DNA of 5,218 bases from an uncultured Mycoplasmataceae bacterium (GTDB taxonomy: Bacteria; Bacillota_I; Bacilli_A; Mycoplasmatales; Mycoplasmoidaceae). Where the stretch lies: the NCBI GenBank assembly GCA_947176635.1, contig CAMWRJ010000035.1, forward strand, positions 1 to 5,218. The letters are read 5' to 3'. Shown in pieces: positions 1 to 5,218 of this stretch. The notes under the pieces are model-generated. The model had not been told where the DNA came from. It was given only the letters and a program-made list of their open reading frames with translations, and did not search any database. Each line of letters starts with the position of its first letter. Position 1 is the first letter of the stretch. A program made the position numbers and the translations under genes.

Positions 1-49
1 CCTTTAATATAATATATTTATTTTTATTATTAAATTTATATTTAAATTA

Positions 50-67
50 TTATTATAATTATTATAA
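50..67. repeat. Tandem 9-bp direct repeat (TTATTATAA x2) upstream of pth
   Basis: Two exact, abutting copies of TTATTATAA lie at 50-58 and 59-67. They belong to a run (3-67) that contains no G or C at all. Each copy ends in a -10-like hexamer: TATAAT at 54-59 spans the junction and TATAAG at 63-68 follows the second copy. In such AT-rich spacer sequence short repeats arise often by slippage, so function is uncertain. Confidence 0.45.
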
Positions 68-68
68 G
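54..68 (+). promoter_or_regulatory. Possible -10 region(s) for the pth-hprK-lgt operon
   Basis: TATAAT at 54-59 matches the sigma-70 type -10 consensus exactly, and TATAAG at 63-68 is a second weaker candidate. No TTGACA-like -35 element stands 16-18 bases upstream; Mollicute promoters often lack a recognisable -35. The position, about 80-90 bases before the pth start and in the only sizeable gene-free stretch of the window, is suitable for an operon promoter. Matches to TATAAT are expected by chance in sequence this rich in A and T, so this is only a candidate. Confidence 0.3.
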
Positions 69-90
69 TAAAAAATGTTTAAAACTTATA

Positions 91-112
91 TTTATTTATA
101 TATATAAATAAA
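91..112. repeat. Perfect 22-bp AT-only palindrome before pth
   Basis: The 22 bases are identical to their own reverse complement: TTTATTTATAT followed by ATATAAATAAA, centred between 101 and 102. It holds only A and T and has no loop as written, so as RNA it would form a weak hairpin at best; there is no T-tract after it, which argues against an intrinsic terminator on the + strand. It lies between the candidate -10 elements and the pth ribosome binding site and is flanked by direct copies of AAAACTT at 81-87 and 112-118. It could bind a dimeric regulator or just reflect base composition. Confidence 0.45.
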
Positions 113-130
113 AAACTTTAATTTATTGTT

Positions 131-136
131 GGAAAG
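131..136 (+). promoter_or_regulatory. Shine-Dalgarno of pth; decides the start at 146
   Basis: GGAAAG at 131-136 is the only purine-rich, G-containing Shine-Dalgarno-like run ahead of pth. It directly abuts the first ATG at 137, with no spacer, but stands 9 bases before the in-frame ATG at 146. The latter spacing is normal, and translation from 146 begins MKLIVGLGN, the usual Pth amino terminus. Confidence 0.6.
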
Positions 137-145
137 ATGTTTAAA

Positions 146-703
146 ATGAAGTTAATTGTTGGTTTAGGTAATTTTGGAAAAGAATATGAAAACACGAAAC
201 ATAACGTTGGATTTATGTTTATTGATTATTTATGTCAAAAAATAAATTTAGAACTTAAGGAATTAAAATTTTCAGGATTGTTTTCAAAAACAAAAATAAA
301 TGGTGAAGAAGTTATAATTGCAAAACCTTTAACTTATATGAATTTATCTGGTGAATTTGTTTCTAAAATTATCAATTTTTATAAAATAAAAACAGAAGAT
401 ATATTAGTGATTCATGATGACTTAGATTGTGAACTAGGAAAGTTTAAAATTAAACAAAAAGGCAGTTCAGGCGGACAAAATGGTTTAAAAAATATCATTA
501 GTCTTTTAAAAACTGAAAATATAAAAAGAGTGAAAATTGGTATTGGACGTCCAAAAAACAATCAACCAATTAAAGATTATGTTTTAAGTAAATTTAGTTT
601 TGATGAAAAAATATTAGTTTTTAATAACTTCAATTCTATTTGTGAAGTTGTTGAATATTTTGTTGAGGGGAATTTAATTAGAGCAATGAATAAATTTAAT
701 TAG
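146..703 (+). CDS. pth: Peptidyl-tRNA hydrolase
   Basis: Pth cleaves the ester bond of peptidyl-tRNAs released by stalled or aborted ribosomes, freeing tRNA for reuse; it is a soluble cytoplasmic enzyme. The 185-residue product has the normal bacterial length. It opens with MKLIVGLGN and carries all residues known to matter in the family: N9, H19 in the KHNVGF block, N66 in TYMNLSG, D91 in HDDLD, and N112 in SGGQNGLK. These correspond to E. coli N10, H20, N68, D93 and N114. Two conserved neighbours differ: the family GNPG reads GNFG (F10) and GGHNG reads GGQNG (Q111). The first ATG at 137 would add three residues but lies directly against the Shine-Dalgarno, so I prefer 146. The gene ends in TAG and contains no tryptophan. 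It is the first gene of the visible cluster; hprK follows 12 bases later, and the hprK ribosome binding site overlaps this stop codon. Identification is firm. Confidence 0.95.
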   Translation: MKLIVGLGNFGKEYENTKHNVGFMFIDYLCQKINLELKELKFSGLFSKTKINGEEVIIAKPLTYMNLSGEFVSKIINFYKIKTEDILVIHDDLDCELGKFKIKQKGSSGGQNGLKNIISLLKTENIKRVKIGIGRPKNNQPIKDYVLSKFSFDEKILVFNNFNSICEVVEYFVEGNLIRAMNKFN

Positions 704-707
704 AGGT
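702..707 (+). promoter_or_regulatory. Shine-Dalgarno of hprK overlapping the pth stop
   Basis: AGAGGT stands 8 bases before the ATG at 716 and shares its first two bases with the pth TAG (701-703). It is the best match in the window to the anti-Shine-Dalgarno. It supports the start at 716, well upstream of the stretch after the two in-frame TGA codons, and suggests that pth and hprK translation are coupled. Confidence 0.65.
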
Positions 708-715
708 ATTTAAAA

Positions 716-1639
716 ATGACAACTGGAATTTTGTATGTTAAAGAATTAGTTAATAATCAGAAGTTTGAAATCTTAAATAAATCAAGTGATTTTAATACTA
801 GACAAATAAAATCAACAAATATTAGTAGAATGGGATTAGAGTTATTAGGTGTTAACACTTATAATGAATGTTGAGAAGTTGTTTATTGAGGTTCAAAAGA
901 AAACAAATATTTACAATCTTTAAATACTAATAAAGCTCAACAAGTAATATCTAATGTTTTTGTTTTAAAACCACCATTAGTGATTTTAGGTACTAAATTT
1001 AAAGAAAGTGAAACGATATTAGAATTAGCTAAAAAATTCAATATTACACTTGTAAAAACAAATCAACCATTAATGAATTTCCAAATTGACACATTATCTT
1101 ATATGCTTGAAAAATCAGCTCCATATGAAGTTATTCATGGTTCATTATGTAACATTTACGGTATTGGAACATTAATTGTTGGTGAATCTGGAGTAGGTAA
1201 ATCTGAAACAATAGTTGAATTAATTAAAAGAGGTCATATTTTTGTAGCTGATGATACAGTTAAAGTTGTTAAACATGGTGCTCGTTTATTTGGTGTTCCA
1301 GATGAAATTAATAATGATTTCATCGAAATCAGAGGTTTAGGGATTTTATCTTTTTCAAGAACTTTTGGTATAGAAAAAATGATTGGTTCTACAAAAATTA
1401 ATATTGTTATTGAATTAATTCGTCCTGAAAGTAAAAAAGTTAAATTTGAAAGATTAGGTTCTAAAGATAGATATTATCAATTATTAGATGTTAATTTAGT
1501 ACATTATCAAATACCAGTTACAGAAGGAAGAAATGTAGCAGAAATAATTGAAACTGCTATTACTCAATACAAATTAAAAAGAAATGGTTTTGATGCAACA
1601 AAATTATTTATAGAAAATGCTAAAAAGAAAAATAATTAA
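716..1639 (+). CDS. hprK: HPr kinase/phosphorylase
   Basis: HprK phosphorylates and dephosphorylates Ser-46 of HPr, the phosphocarrier of the sugar phosphotransferase system, linking sugar uptake to energy state; it is a cytoplasmic hexamer in studied bacteria. The 307-residue product matches the usual length of about 310. An N-terminal regulatory domain covers roughly residues 1-130. The catalytic domain shows H141 (the HG of the active site), the P-loop GESGVGKS at 156-163, the acidic pair D179-D180 in VADD, the HprK signature EIRGLG at 204-209, and PVTEGRN at 267-273. All known functional motifs are present, so both activities may be intact. Two TGA codons (872-874 and 887-889) encode W53 and W58; read as stops they would remove the N-terminal domain and leave only a fragment from about 980. 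The gene starts 12 bases after pth behind a good Shine-Dalgarno, ends in TAA, and is followed after 21 bases by lgt, a pairing also seen in Bacillus. Confidence 0.95.
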
Positions 1640-1644
1640 TATAA

Positions 1645-1660
1645 AATTATATTTATAATT
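1645..1660. repeat. AT-only inverted repeat in the hprK-lgt gap
   Basis: AATTATA (1645-1651) and TATAATT (1654-1660) are reverse complements separated by TT, ending immediately before the lgt ATG at 1661. The stem holds no G-C pair and no T-tract follows, so it is not a plausible terminator. It occupies the place where a Shine-Dalgarno would be expected. Confidence 0.35.
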
Positions 1661-2812
1661 ATGAATTTTAGTTTATTAAATGCATCGATTACATATTCTC
1701 AAGGAAGTCAAATATTATTCCCTGATGTTGGTGGTGCACCAAATCCATTTAGAATTGCTTTCACAATTGGTGATAATTTTCATATATATTGATATGCTAT
1801 CTTAACTTTGATTGGGTATGCTATTGCTATTGGAATCTATCATATTGTTTTGAAGTGTAGATATAAAGTTAGTGTTGATGTTGGATTTTATTTTGTTTTC
1901 GCAGCAATACCTTGTATCTTTTTAGGTGCAAGAATATGAAGTTGTGTGATTGAAAAAATTCCAATTTCTCAATTTTTCAATACACGTTCAGGTGGTATGG
2001 CAATTCAAGGTGGTGTATTTGGCGGATTAATAGCAGCTTTCATATATTTTCCAATCATTTTAAAATTTCCAAAATTTCATAAAAGAGTTGTTGAAAATGG
2101 AAATGTTTATATTCAAAGACCAAGTATGTGGATTTATGCTGATGCTATTATACCAGTAATCTTGATTGGTCAAGCAATCGGTAGATGAGGTAATTTCTTT
2201 AATGGAGAAATTTTTGGCTCACCTGTAACAAGTGATCCAAATTCACCAAACTCTTTATGATGATTAAAATCTCTTATGCCGTTTGTATATGATCATATGA
2301 TTTCAGAAGGGACTGTAAGAATTCTTTATCAACCTTTATTTTTATATGAATCATTCTTTAATGTAATGCTATTCATTGTAATTTATATTTTTATACCAAT
2401 TTTTAAAGAAATTAAAGCTGGTGTAATTAGCGGATTATATTTCCTTGGATATGGAATAATAAGAATGATAATGGAAGTTAATAGGGATTTATCATTCCAA
2501 AAACCAGAAACTTTTGTAATGAATGGATTATTATTAGCTGCTGGATTAATTATTGTAATTTATTCTCAATTTATTAATAATTGATTAAGAAATTATAAAT
2601 TCTGAAAAATATTTATTGATGCTAACAAAAATTGAGTTAATAAACTAAAAGTGAAAAAATTTGAAAAAGAATTATCAGCTAATGAAATCACTAAAAATGA
2701 TTTTTATTTAAAAAAGAAAGATTTATTTTTAGTTGATAAATTTGATTTAAGTTATATTAAACAGCATTATCGTAGAACTGATGCTGAAATGTATTTTTAT
2801 GATGGAAGGTAA
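1661..2812 (+). CDS. lgt: Prolipoprotein diacylglyceryl transferase
   Basis: Lgt transfers diacylglycerol from phosphatidylglycerol to the lipobox cysteine of prolipoproteins, the first step of lipoprotein maturation in the cytoplasmic membrane. The 383-residue product has about seven hydrophobic segments (near 43-64, 73-93, 117-136, 158-175, 228-248, 254-271 and 288-306). Diagnostic motifs are GRWGNFFNGEIFG at 174-186, with R175, N178, E183 and G186 matching E. coli R143, N146, E151 and G154; LYES at 228-231; and GYGIIRMIMEVNR at 263-275, with R268 and E272 matching R239 and E243. Eight TGA codons encode tryptophan (44, 93, 176, 200, 201, 308, 315, 325); W157 is TGG. E. coli H103 in the GG..HGG block is Q116 here, and the His of the HPxxLYE block is Q224. 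After the last membrane segment a lysine-rich tail of about 75 residues extends beyond the usual family end. The ATG at 1661 is the first start codon after the hprK stop in this frame; no Shine-Dalgarno precedes it. The end overlaps the first ATG of the trxB frame. Confidence 0.94.
2804..2809 (+). promoter_or_regulatory. Shine-Dalgarno of trxB inside the end of lgt
   Basis: GGAAGG forms the last two sense codons of lgt. It lies 2 bases before the ATG at 2812 and 8 bases before the in-frame ATG at 2818. Only the second spacing is normal, so this site favours the start at 2818 and implies translational coupling with lgt. Confidence 0.6.
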
Positions 2813-2817
2813 TGAAA

Positions 2818-3747
2818 ATGGAAAAAAAATTATATGACGTTATTATTGTAGGTGCTGGTCCAGCAGGTTTATCAGCAGCAATTTATGCAAATAGAGGAAA
2901 CTTAAATGTTTTAGTTATTGATAAAGAAATGCCAGGCGGTAAAGTTGTTACAACTGCAACTGTAGAAAACTACCCAGGATATGATTATATTACGGGTCCA
3001 GATTTAGCGTATAAAATGTATGATCAATGTATGAAATTAGGTGTTGAATTTATTTTTGATGAAGTTAAAAATATTGATGCGACACAAAAAGTTAAAAAAG
3101 TAGAATTAAATTCAACTACTTTAGAAGCTAAATCAATAGTTATAGCTACTGGTATGAAAAATAGAACTTTAAATATTCCAAATGAAGAAAAATTCTTTCA
3201 TAGAGGAATTAGTTACTGTGCTATTTGTGATGGTGCTTTATATAAAAATAAAGTTGTTACAGTTATTGGTAGTGGTAGAAGTGCAGTTGAAGAAAGTATG
3301 TATTTAGCTGATATTGCTTCACACGTTAATTTAATTTCAAATAAAAAAGAATTTAAAGCAGATAAAAAAATAGTAGATAAATTATCAAACTTTAAAAATA
3401 TAAAAGTTTATTATGGTGTAGATACTTTATCATTCAATGGTACTGATAAATTAGAAAGTATTACAATTAGAGAACAAGATTCAAAAAAAGAAAATCAAAT
3501 AAAAACAGATGGTGCTTTTATTTTTATTGGTTTCATTCCTGTAACTCCTACTGTTAATAATCAATCTATTCTTGATAAAGAAACAAACTTCATTAAAGTT
3601 AATGACAAAATGGAAACAGCTATTGAAGGTGTGTTTGCAGCTGGAGATATTTTAACAAAACATTACAGACAAATTACAACCGCTGTAAGTGATGGAACAA
3701 TAGCAGCACTTGCTATTATTGAATATATTAATAACGAATGAAAATAA
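2818..3747 (+). CDS. trxB: Thioredoxin reductase family flavoprotein
   Basis: TrxB passes electrons, normally from NADPH, through FAD and a redox-active disulfide to thioredoxin in the cytoplasm. The 309-residue product has family length and domain order: FAD-binding GAGPAG at 12-17, redox centre CAIC at 134-137 followed by D138, a central nucleotide domain with GSGRSA at 151-156, and the C-terminal FAD motif GVFAAGD at 271-277 with YRQITTAVSDG at 283-293. The nucleotide domain departs from the usual NADPH pattern: GGGxSA reads GSGRSA, and the HRRxxxR phosphate-binding block reads SNKKEFK (174-180). Cofactor preference may therefore differ. The frame has ATGs at 2812 and 2818; the Shine-Dalgarno at 2804-2809 favours 2818. 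The TGA at 3739-3741 is tryptophan 308, so the protein ends with WK and TAA at 3745-3747 and not at 3741. It overlaps whiA by 10 bases. Family membership is certain; the electron donor is less so. Confidence 0.93.
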
Positions 3748-4658
3748 GTGATAAATACAATTTTAGTCACGAAACAAAAAAAGAGATTTGCAATTACTAT
3801 ATCGAGAATAAAGAAGAATTAATTTACTTATTTATAGGTTTTTTAAATAATAATTCTGAAATTGTTTTAAATAAAAATAAAATTGAATTCGAATTCTTAA
3901 CTTCTTATATTGATATTATAAAATTGTTCAAATCTTTTTTTAATGAAGATGAATTGACTATTTTAATTAGTAACAAAAAAACATTAAAATACAATGTTAC
4001 TAAATATAAAGTTATCGTTTCTCCTAATTGTGAACAAACAGCGCAAATGTTATCAAAATTAGATGCTAATAACATTAAAACTAAAAAGCAAAAACAAGCA
4101 ATTATGAATGGTGTTTTTTTATCAGGTGGTAGTATTAGTAATCCTTTTAAATCTAATTATCATTTAGAATTTCGAATCTCTAATTTAGAATTGTTAGAAA
4201 TTATAAAAAATATTTTAACTAAATTTAATCTTAAATTTTTTGAAACATTTCACCACAAAAAACATGTTGTTTATATTAAAAAAATTCAAGACATTTCCGA
4301 CGTTTTAAAAATTCTAAATGCTACAAATAACATGTTCTTATTAGAAGAATATCGTATCGGAAAAGATTATGTAAATACTTGACAAAGATTAAATAATTTA
4401 GATGTTTCAAATTTATCTAAAGCAATTAGAGTAAATAATGAAATGAATAAAATAATTGTAGAAATTAAAAAAACTAGAGAATATTATTCATTAAGTGATA
4501 ATTTAAAAAAATATTGTGAAATTAAACTACAAAATCCTACTTTAACAATGTCAGAATTAGTAGAAGTTTTAAATAAAACATTTCCTAAACCAGTAACTAA
4601 AAGTTGAATTAACCATACAAATATTAAATTAAGAAAAATATATAAAAAATATAATTAA
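3738..4658 (+). CDS. whiA: WhiA family DNA-binding protein
   Basis: WhiA proteins join a degenerate LAGLIDADG homing-endonuclease-like domain to a C-terminal helix-turn-helix and act as DNA-binding regulators; they are linked to sporulation in Streptomyces and to division and chromosome functions in Bacillus. The 306-residue product is of normal length. The N-terminal domain starts with the FSHETKKEI block (9-17), typical of WhiA. The second LAGLIDADG-like half is seen at GVFLSGGSISNP (125-136) followed by YHLEF (141-145). The C-terminal part has the segment around 244-306, with NPTLTMSELVEVLN (266-279) as the helix-turn-helix entry and KSWINHTNIKLRKI (288-301) in place of the usual KSG-NHR-LRKI. 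TGA codons encode W215 and W290; stopping at the first would remove the entire HTH. The start ATG overlaps the 3' end of trxB by 10 bases and has no clear Shine-Dalgarno, which suggests coupled translation. In Bacillus whiA also lies downstream of trxB, with rapZ and glmR between; these are missing here. Its targets cannot be read from the sequence. Confidence 0.92.
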
Positions 4659-4682
4659 TCTATAACATTAATTAAATAGAAT

Positions 4683-4688
4683 GTGAGA
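4683..4688 (+). promoter_or_regulatory. Weak Shine-Dalgarno of the rnhA-like gene
   Basis: GTGAGA at 4683-4688 is the only G-containing purine-rich run in the 35-base gap after whiA. It stands 5 bases before the ATG at 4694, a short but workable spacing. It is a poor match to the anti-Shine-Dalgarno, so expression may be low or coupled to whiA. Confidence 0.35.
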
Positions 4689-4693
4689 ATAAA

Positions 4694-5218
4694 ATGGGTA
4701 AAGAAAAATTTTATGCAGTAAAAGTTGGGAAACAAACTGGAATTTTTAAAACATGAGAAGAATGTAAACAATCAATAACTGGTTACCCTGGTGCTATCCA
4801 TAAATCTTTTAATAACAAAAAAGATGCTGAATTATTTTTAAATAATGATTCAGAAGTAATTACAAATAAAGAAAATATTGATTTGAATGAACAAATTAAA
4901 CAAGAAATTAATAATGGAATAACGGTTATTTTTGTTGATGGTAGTTATGAAAATTCTATTAAAAAATACAGTTATGGTTCTTACATTGTTTTTAAAGAAA
5001 AAACAGAAATTAAAGAATATGAATTTAGTGAATCTTTTAATAATGAAAAATATTTAGAATTTAGAAATGTTTCTGGTGAAATTTTTGGCATTATTAAATC
5101 ATTAGAATGATGTTTACAAAACAATAAAAAAAATGTTAAATTTTATTAAGATTATATTGGAATCGAAAAATGATTTAATATTGAATGAAAAGCAAATACT
5201 GAAATCTCAATCTTTTAT
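4694..5218 (+). pseudogene. rnhA: RNase HI with N-terminal hybrid-binding domain, broken by an in-frame TAA; 3' end outside window
   Basis: RNase HI cuts the RNA strand of RNA:DNA hybrids. Residues 5-49 form the viroplasmin-like hybrid-binding domain: KFYAVKVGKQTGIF, the TWEEC box with W21 encoded by TGA, and a GYPGAIHKSF segment. The catalytic domain begins near 75 with IFVDGSY (D82, first catalytic Asp), then YGSYIV, and RNVSGEI (E129, catalytic Glu). TAA at 5147-5149 (codon 152) then stops the frame after V-K-F-Y. The same frame resumes at once with DYIGIEKW and EWKAN, where family members read YYDYxGIEKW...EWKAN, and stays open to the window end (codon 175). D153, the third catalytic Asp (E. 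coli D70), is the first residue lost. The stop most simply replaces a tyrosine codon (TAT or TAC to TAA). The 151-residue product (4694-5149) would keep the hybrid-binding domain but should be catalytically dead. A sequencing error is possible; readthrough is less likely, since TAA is the usual stop here. The start at 4694 fits the family N terminus and lies 35 bases after whiA. Confidence 0.85.

Noticed and set aside
75..107. Ten-codon ORF (ATG to TAA) in the leader that could be a leader peptide
   Set aside because: It has no Shine-Dalgarno, runs into the AT palindrome, and such short frames arise by chance in AT-rich DNA.
75..146. Exact 10-mer ATGTTTAAAA at 75-84 and again at 137-146
   Set aside because: Low-complexity sequence; a single 10-base match at this composition is not strong evidence of duplication.
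980..1639. A shorter gene starting at GTG 980 as a separate kinase-domain protein
   Set aside because: The same frame extends back through two TGA Trp codons to ATG 716 with a proper Shine-Dalgarno, giving full-length HprK.
1946..2584. Two separate small membrane proteins at 1946-2188 and 2276-2584
   Set aside because: They are fragments of a single Lgt frame divided by TGA codons that read as tryptophan.
3885..3896. 12-bp palindrome GAATTCGAATTC (two abutting EcoRI sites) inside whiA
   Set aside because: It encodes an E-F-E-F stretch in a good reading frame; codon choice in this AT-rich genome explains it.
4652..4674. Inverted repeat TAATTAAT / ATTAATTA with a 7-base loop at the end of whiA as a possible terminator
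   Set aside because: The stem is all A-T, no T-tract follows, and it overlaps the whiA stop and rnhA leader; it is too weak for an intrinsic terminator.
4883..5110. A small stand-alone protein beginning at TTG 4883
   Set aside because: It is the middle of the rnhA-like frame between TGA Trp codons 21 and 139; the hybrid-binding domain lies upstream in the same frame.
5147..5149. Programmed readthrough or recoding at the rnhA TAA
   Set aside because: TAA ends four of the five complete genes here and no flanking recoding structure is apparent; mutation or sequencing error is simpler.

Overview
This window is a compact, one-strand housekeeping gene cluster from a wall-less, very AT-rich bacterium of the class Mollicutes. 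The clearest sign is the genetic code. With UGA read as tryptophan (translation table 4), broken reading frames join into full-length, recognisable proteins; with the standard code lgt, hprK, whiA and the RNase H gene all fall apart. I count 15 in-frame TGA codons at tryptophan positions before any true stop, against a single TGG. The gene repertoire and code fit the Spiroplasma/Entomoplasma/Mesoplasma/M. mycoides side of the class, but I cannot name the genus.

Layout, all on the + strand. Bases 1-145 are non-coding and nearly pure A+T, with a 9-bp tandem repeat carrying two -10-like hexamers, a perfect 22-bp palindrome, and the pth ribosome binding site. Then follow pth (146-703, peptidyl-tRNA hydrolase), hprK (716-1639, HPr kinase/phosphorylase), lgt (1661-2812, prolipoprotein diacylglyceryl transferase), trxB (2818-3747, thioredoxin-reductase family), whiA (3738-4658, WhiA DNA-binding protein) and an rnhA-like gene (4694 to beyond the window end). 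Gaps range from a 10-bp overlap to 35 bp, and no convincing intrinsic terminator is visible, so the set probably forms one transcription unit read from upstream of pth. No stretch over 300 bases lacks a gene.

The genes serve separate core functions: recycling of stalled peptidyl-tRNA, Ser-46 phosphorylation of HPr in sugar-transport control, the first step of lipoprotein maturation, thiol redox balance, gene regulation and RNA:DNA hybrid removal. The pairs hprK-lgt and trxB...whiA are familiar from Bacillus subtilis; here the two blocks are joined and the intervening genes (ppaX, rapZ/yvcJ, glmR/yvcK) are absent.

The most notable point is the RNase H gene. A TAA at 5147-5149 sits inside the conserved active-site block, one codon before the third catalytic aspartate, while the same frame continues with well-conserved RNase H sequence to the window edge. 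It is either a recent nonsense mutation or a sequencing error. Secondary points are a non-canonical NADPH-binding region in TrxB, His-to-Gln changes in conserved Lgt positions, and start codons of pth and trxB that the Shine-Dalgarno spacing places 9 and 6 bases downstream of the first ATG. I see no mobile element, CRISPR array, tRNA or rRNA, and no evidence of an undescribed system.
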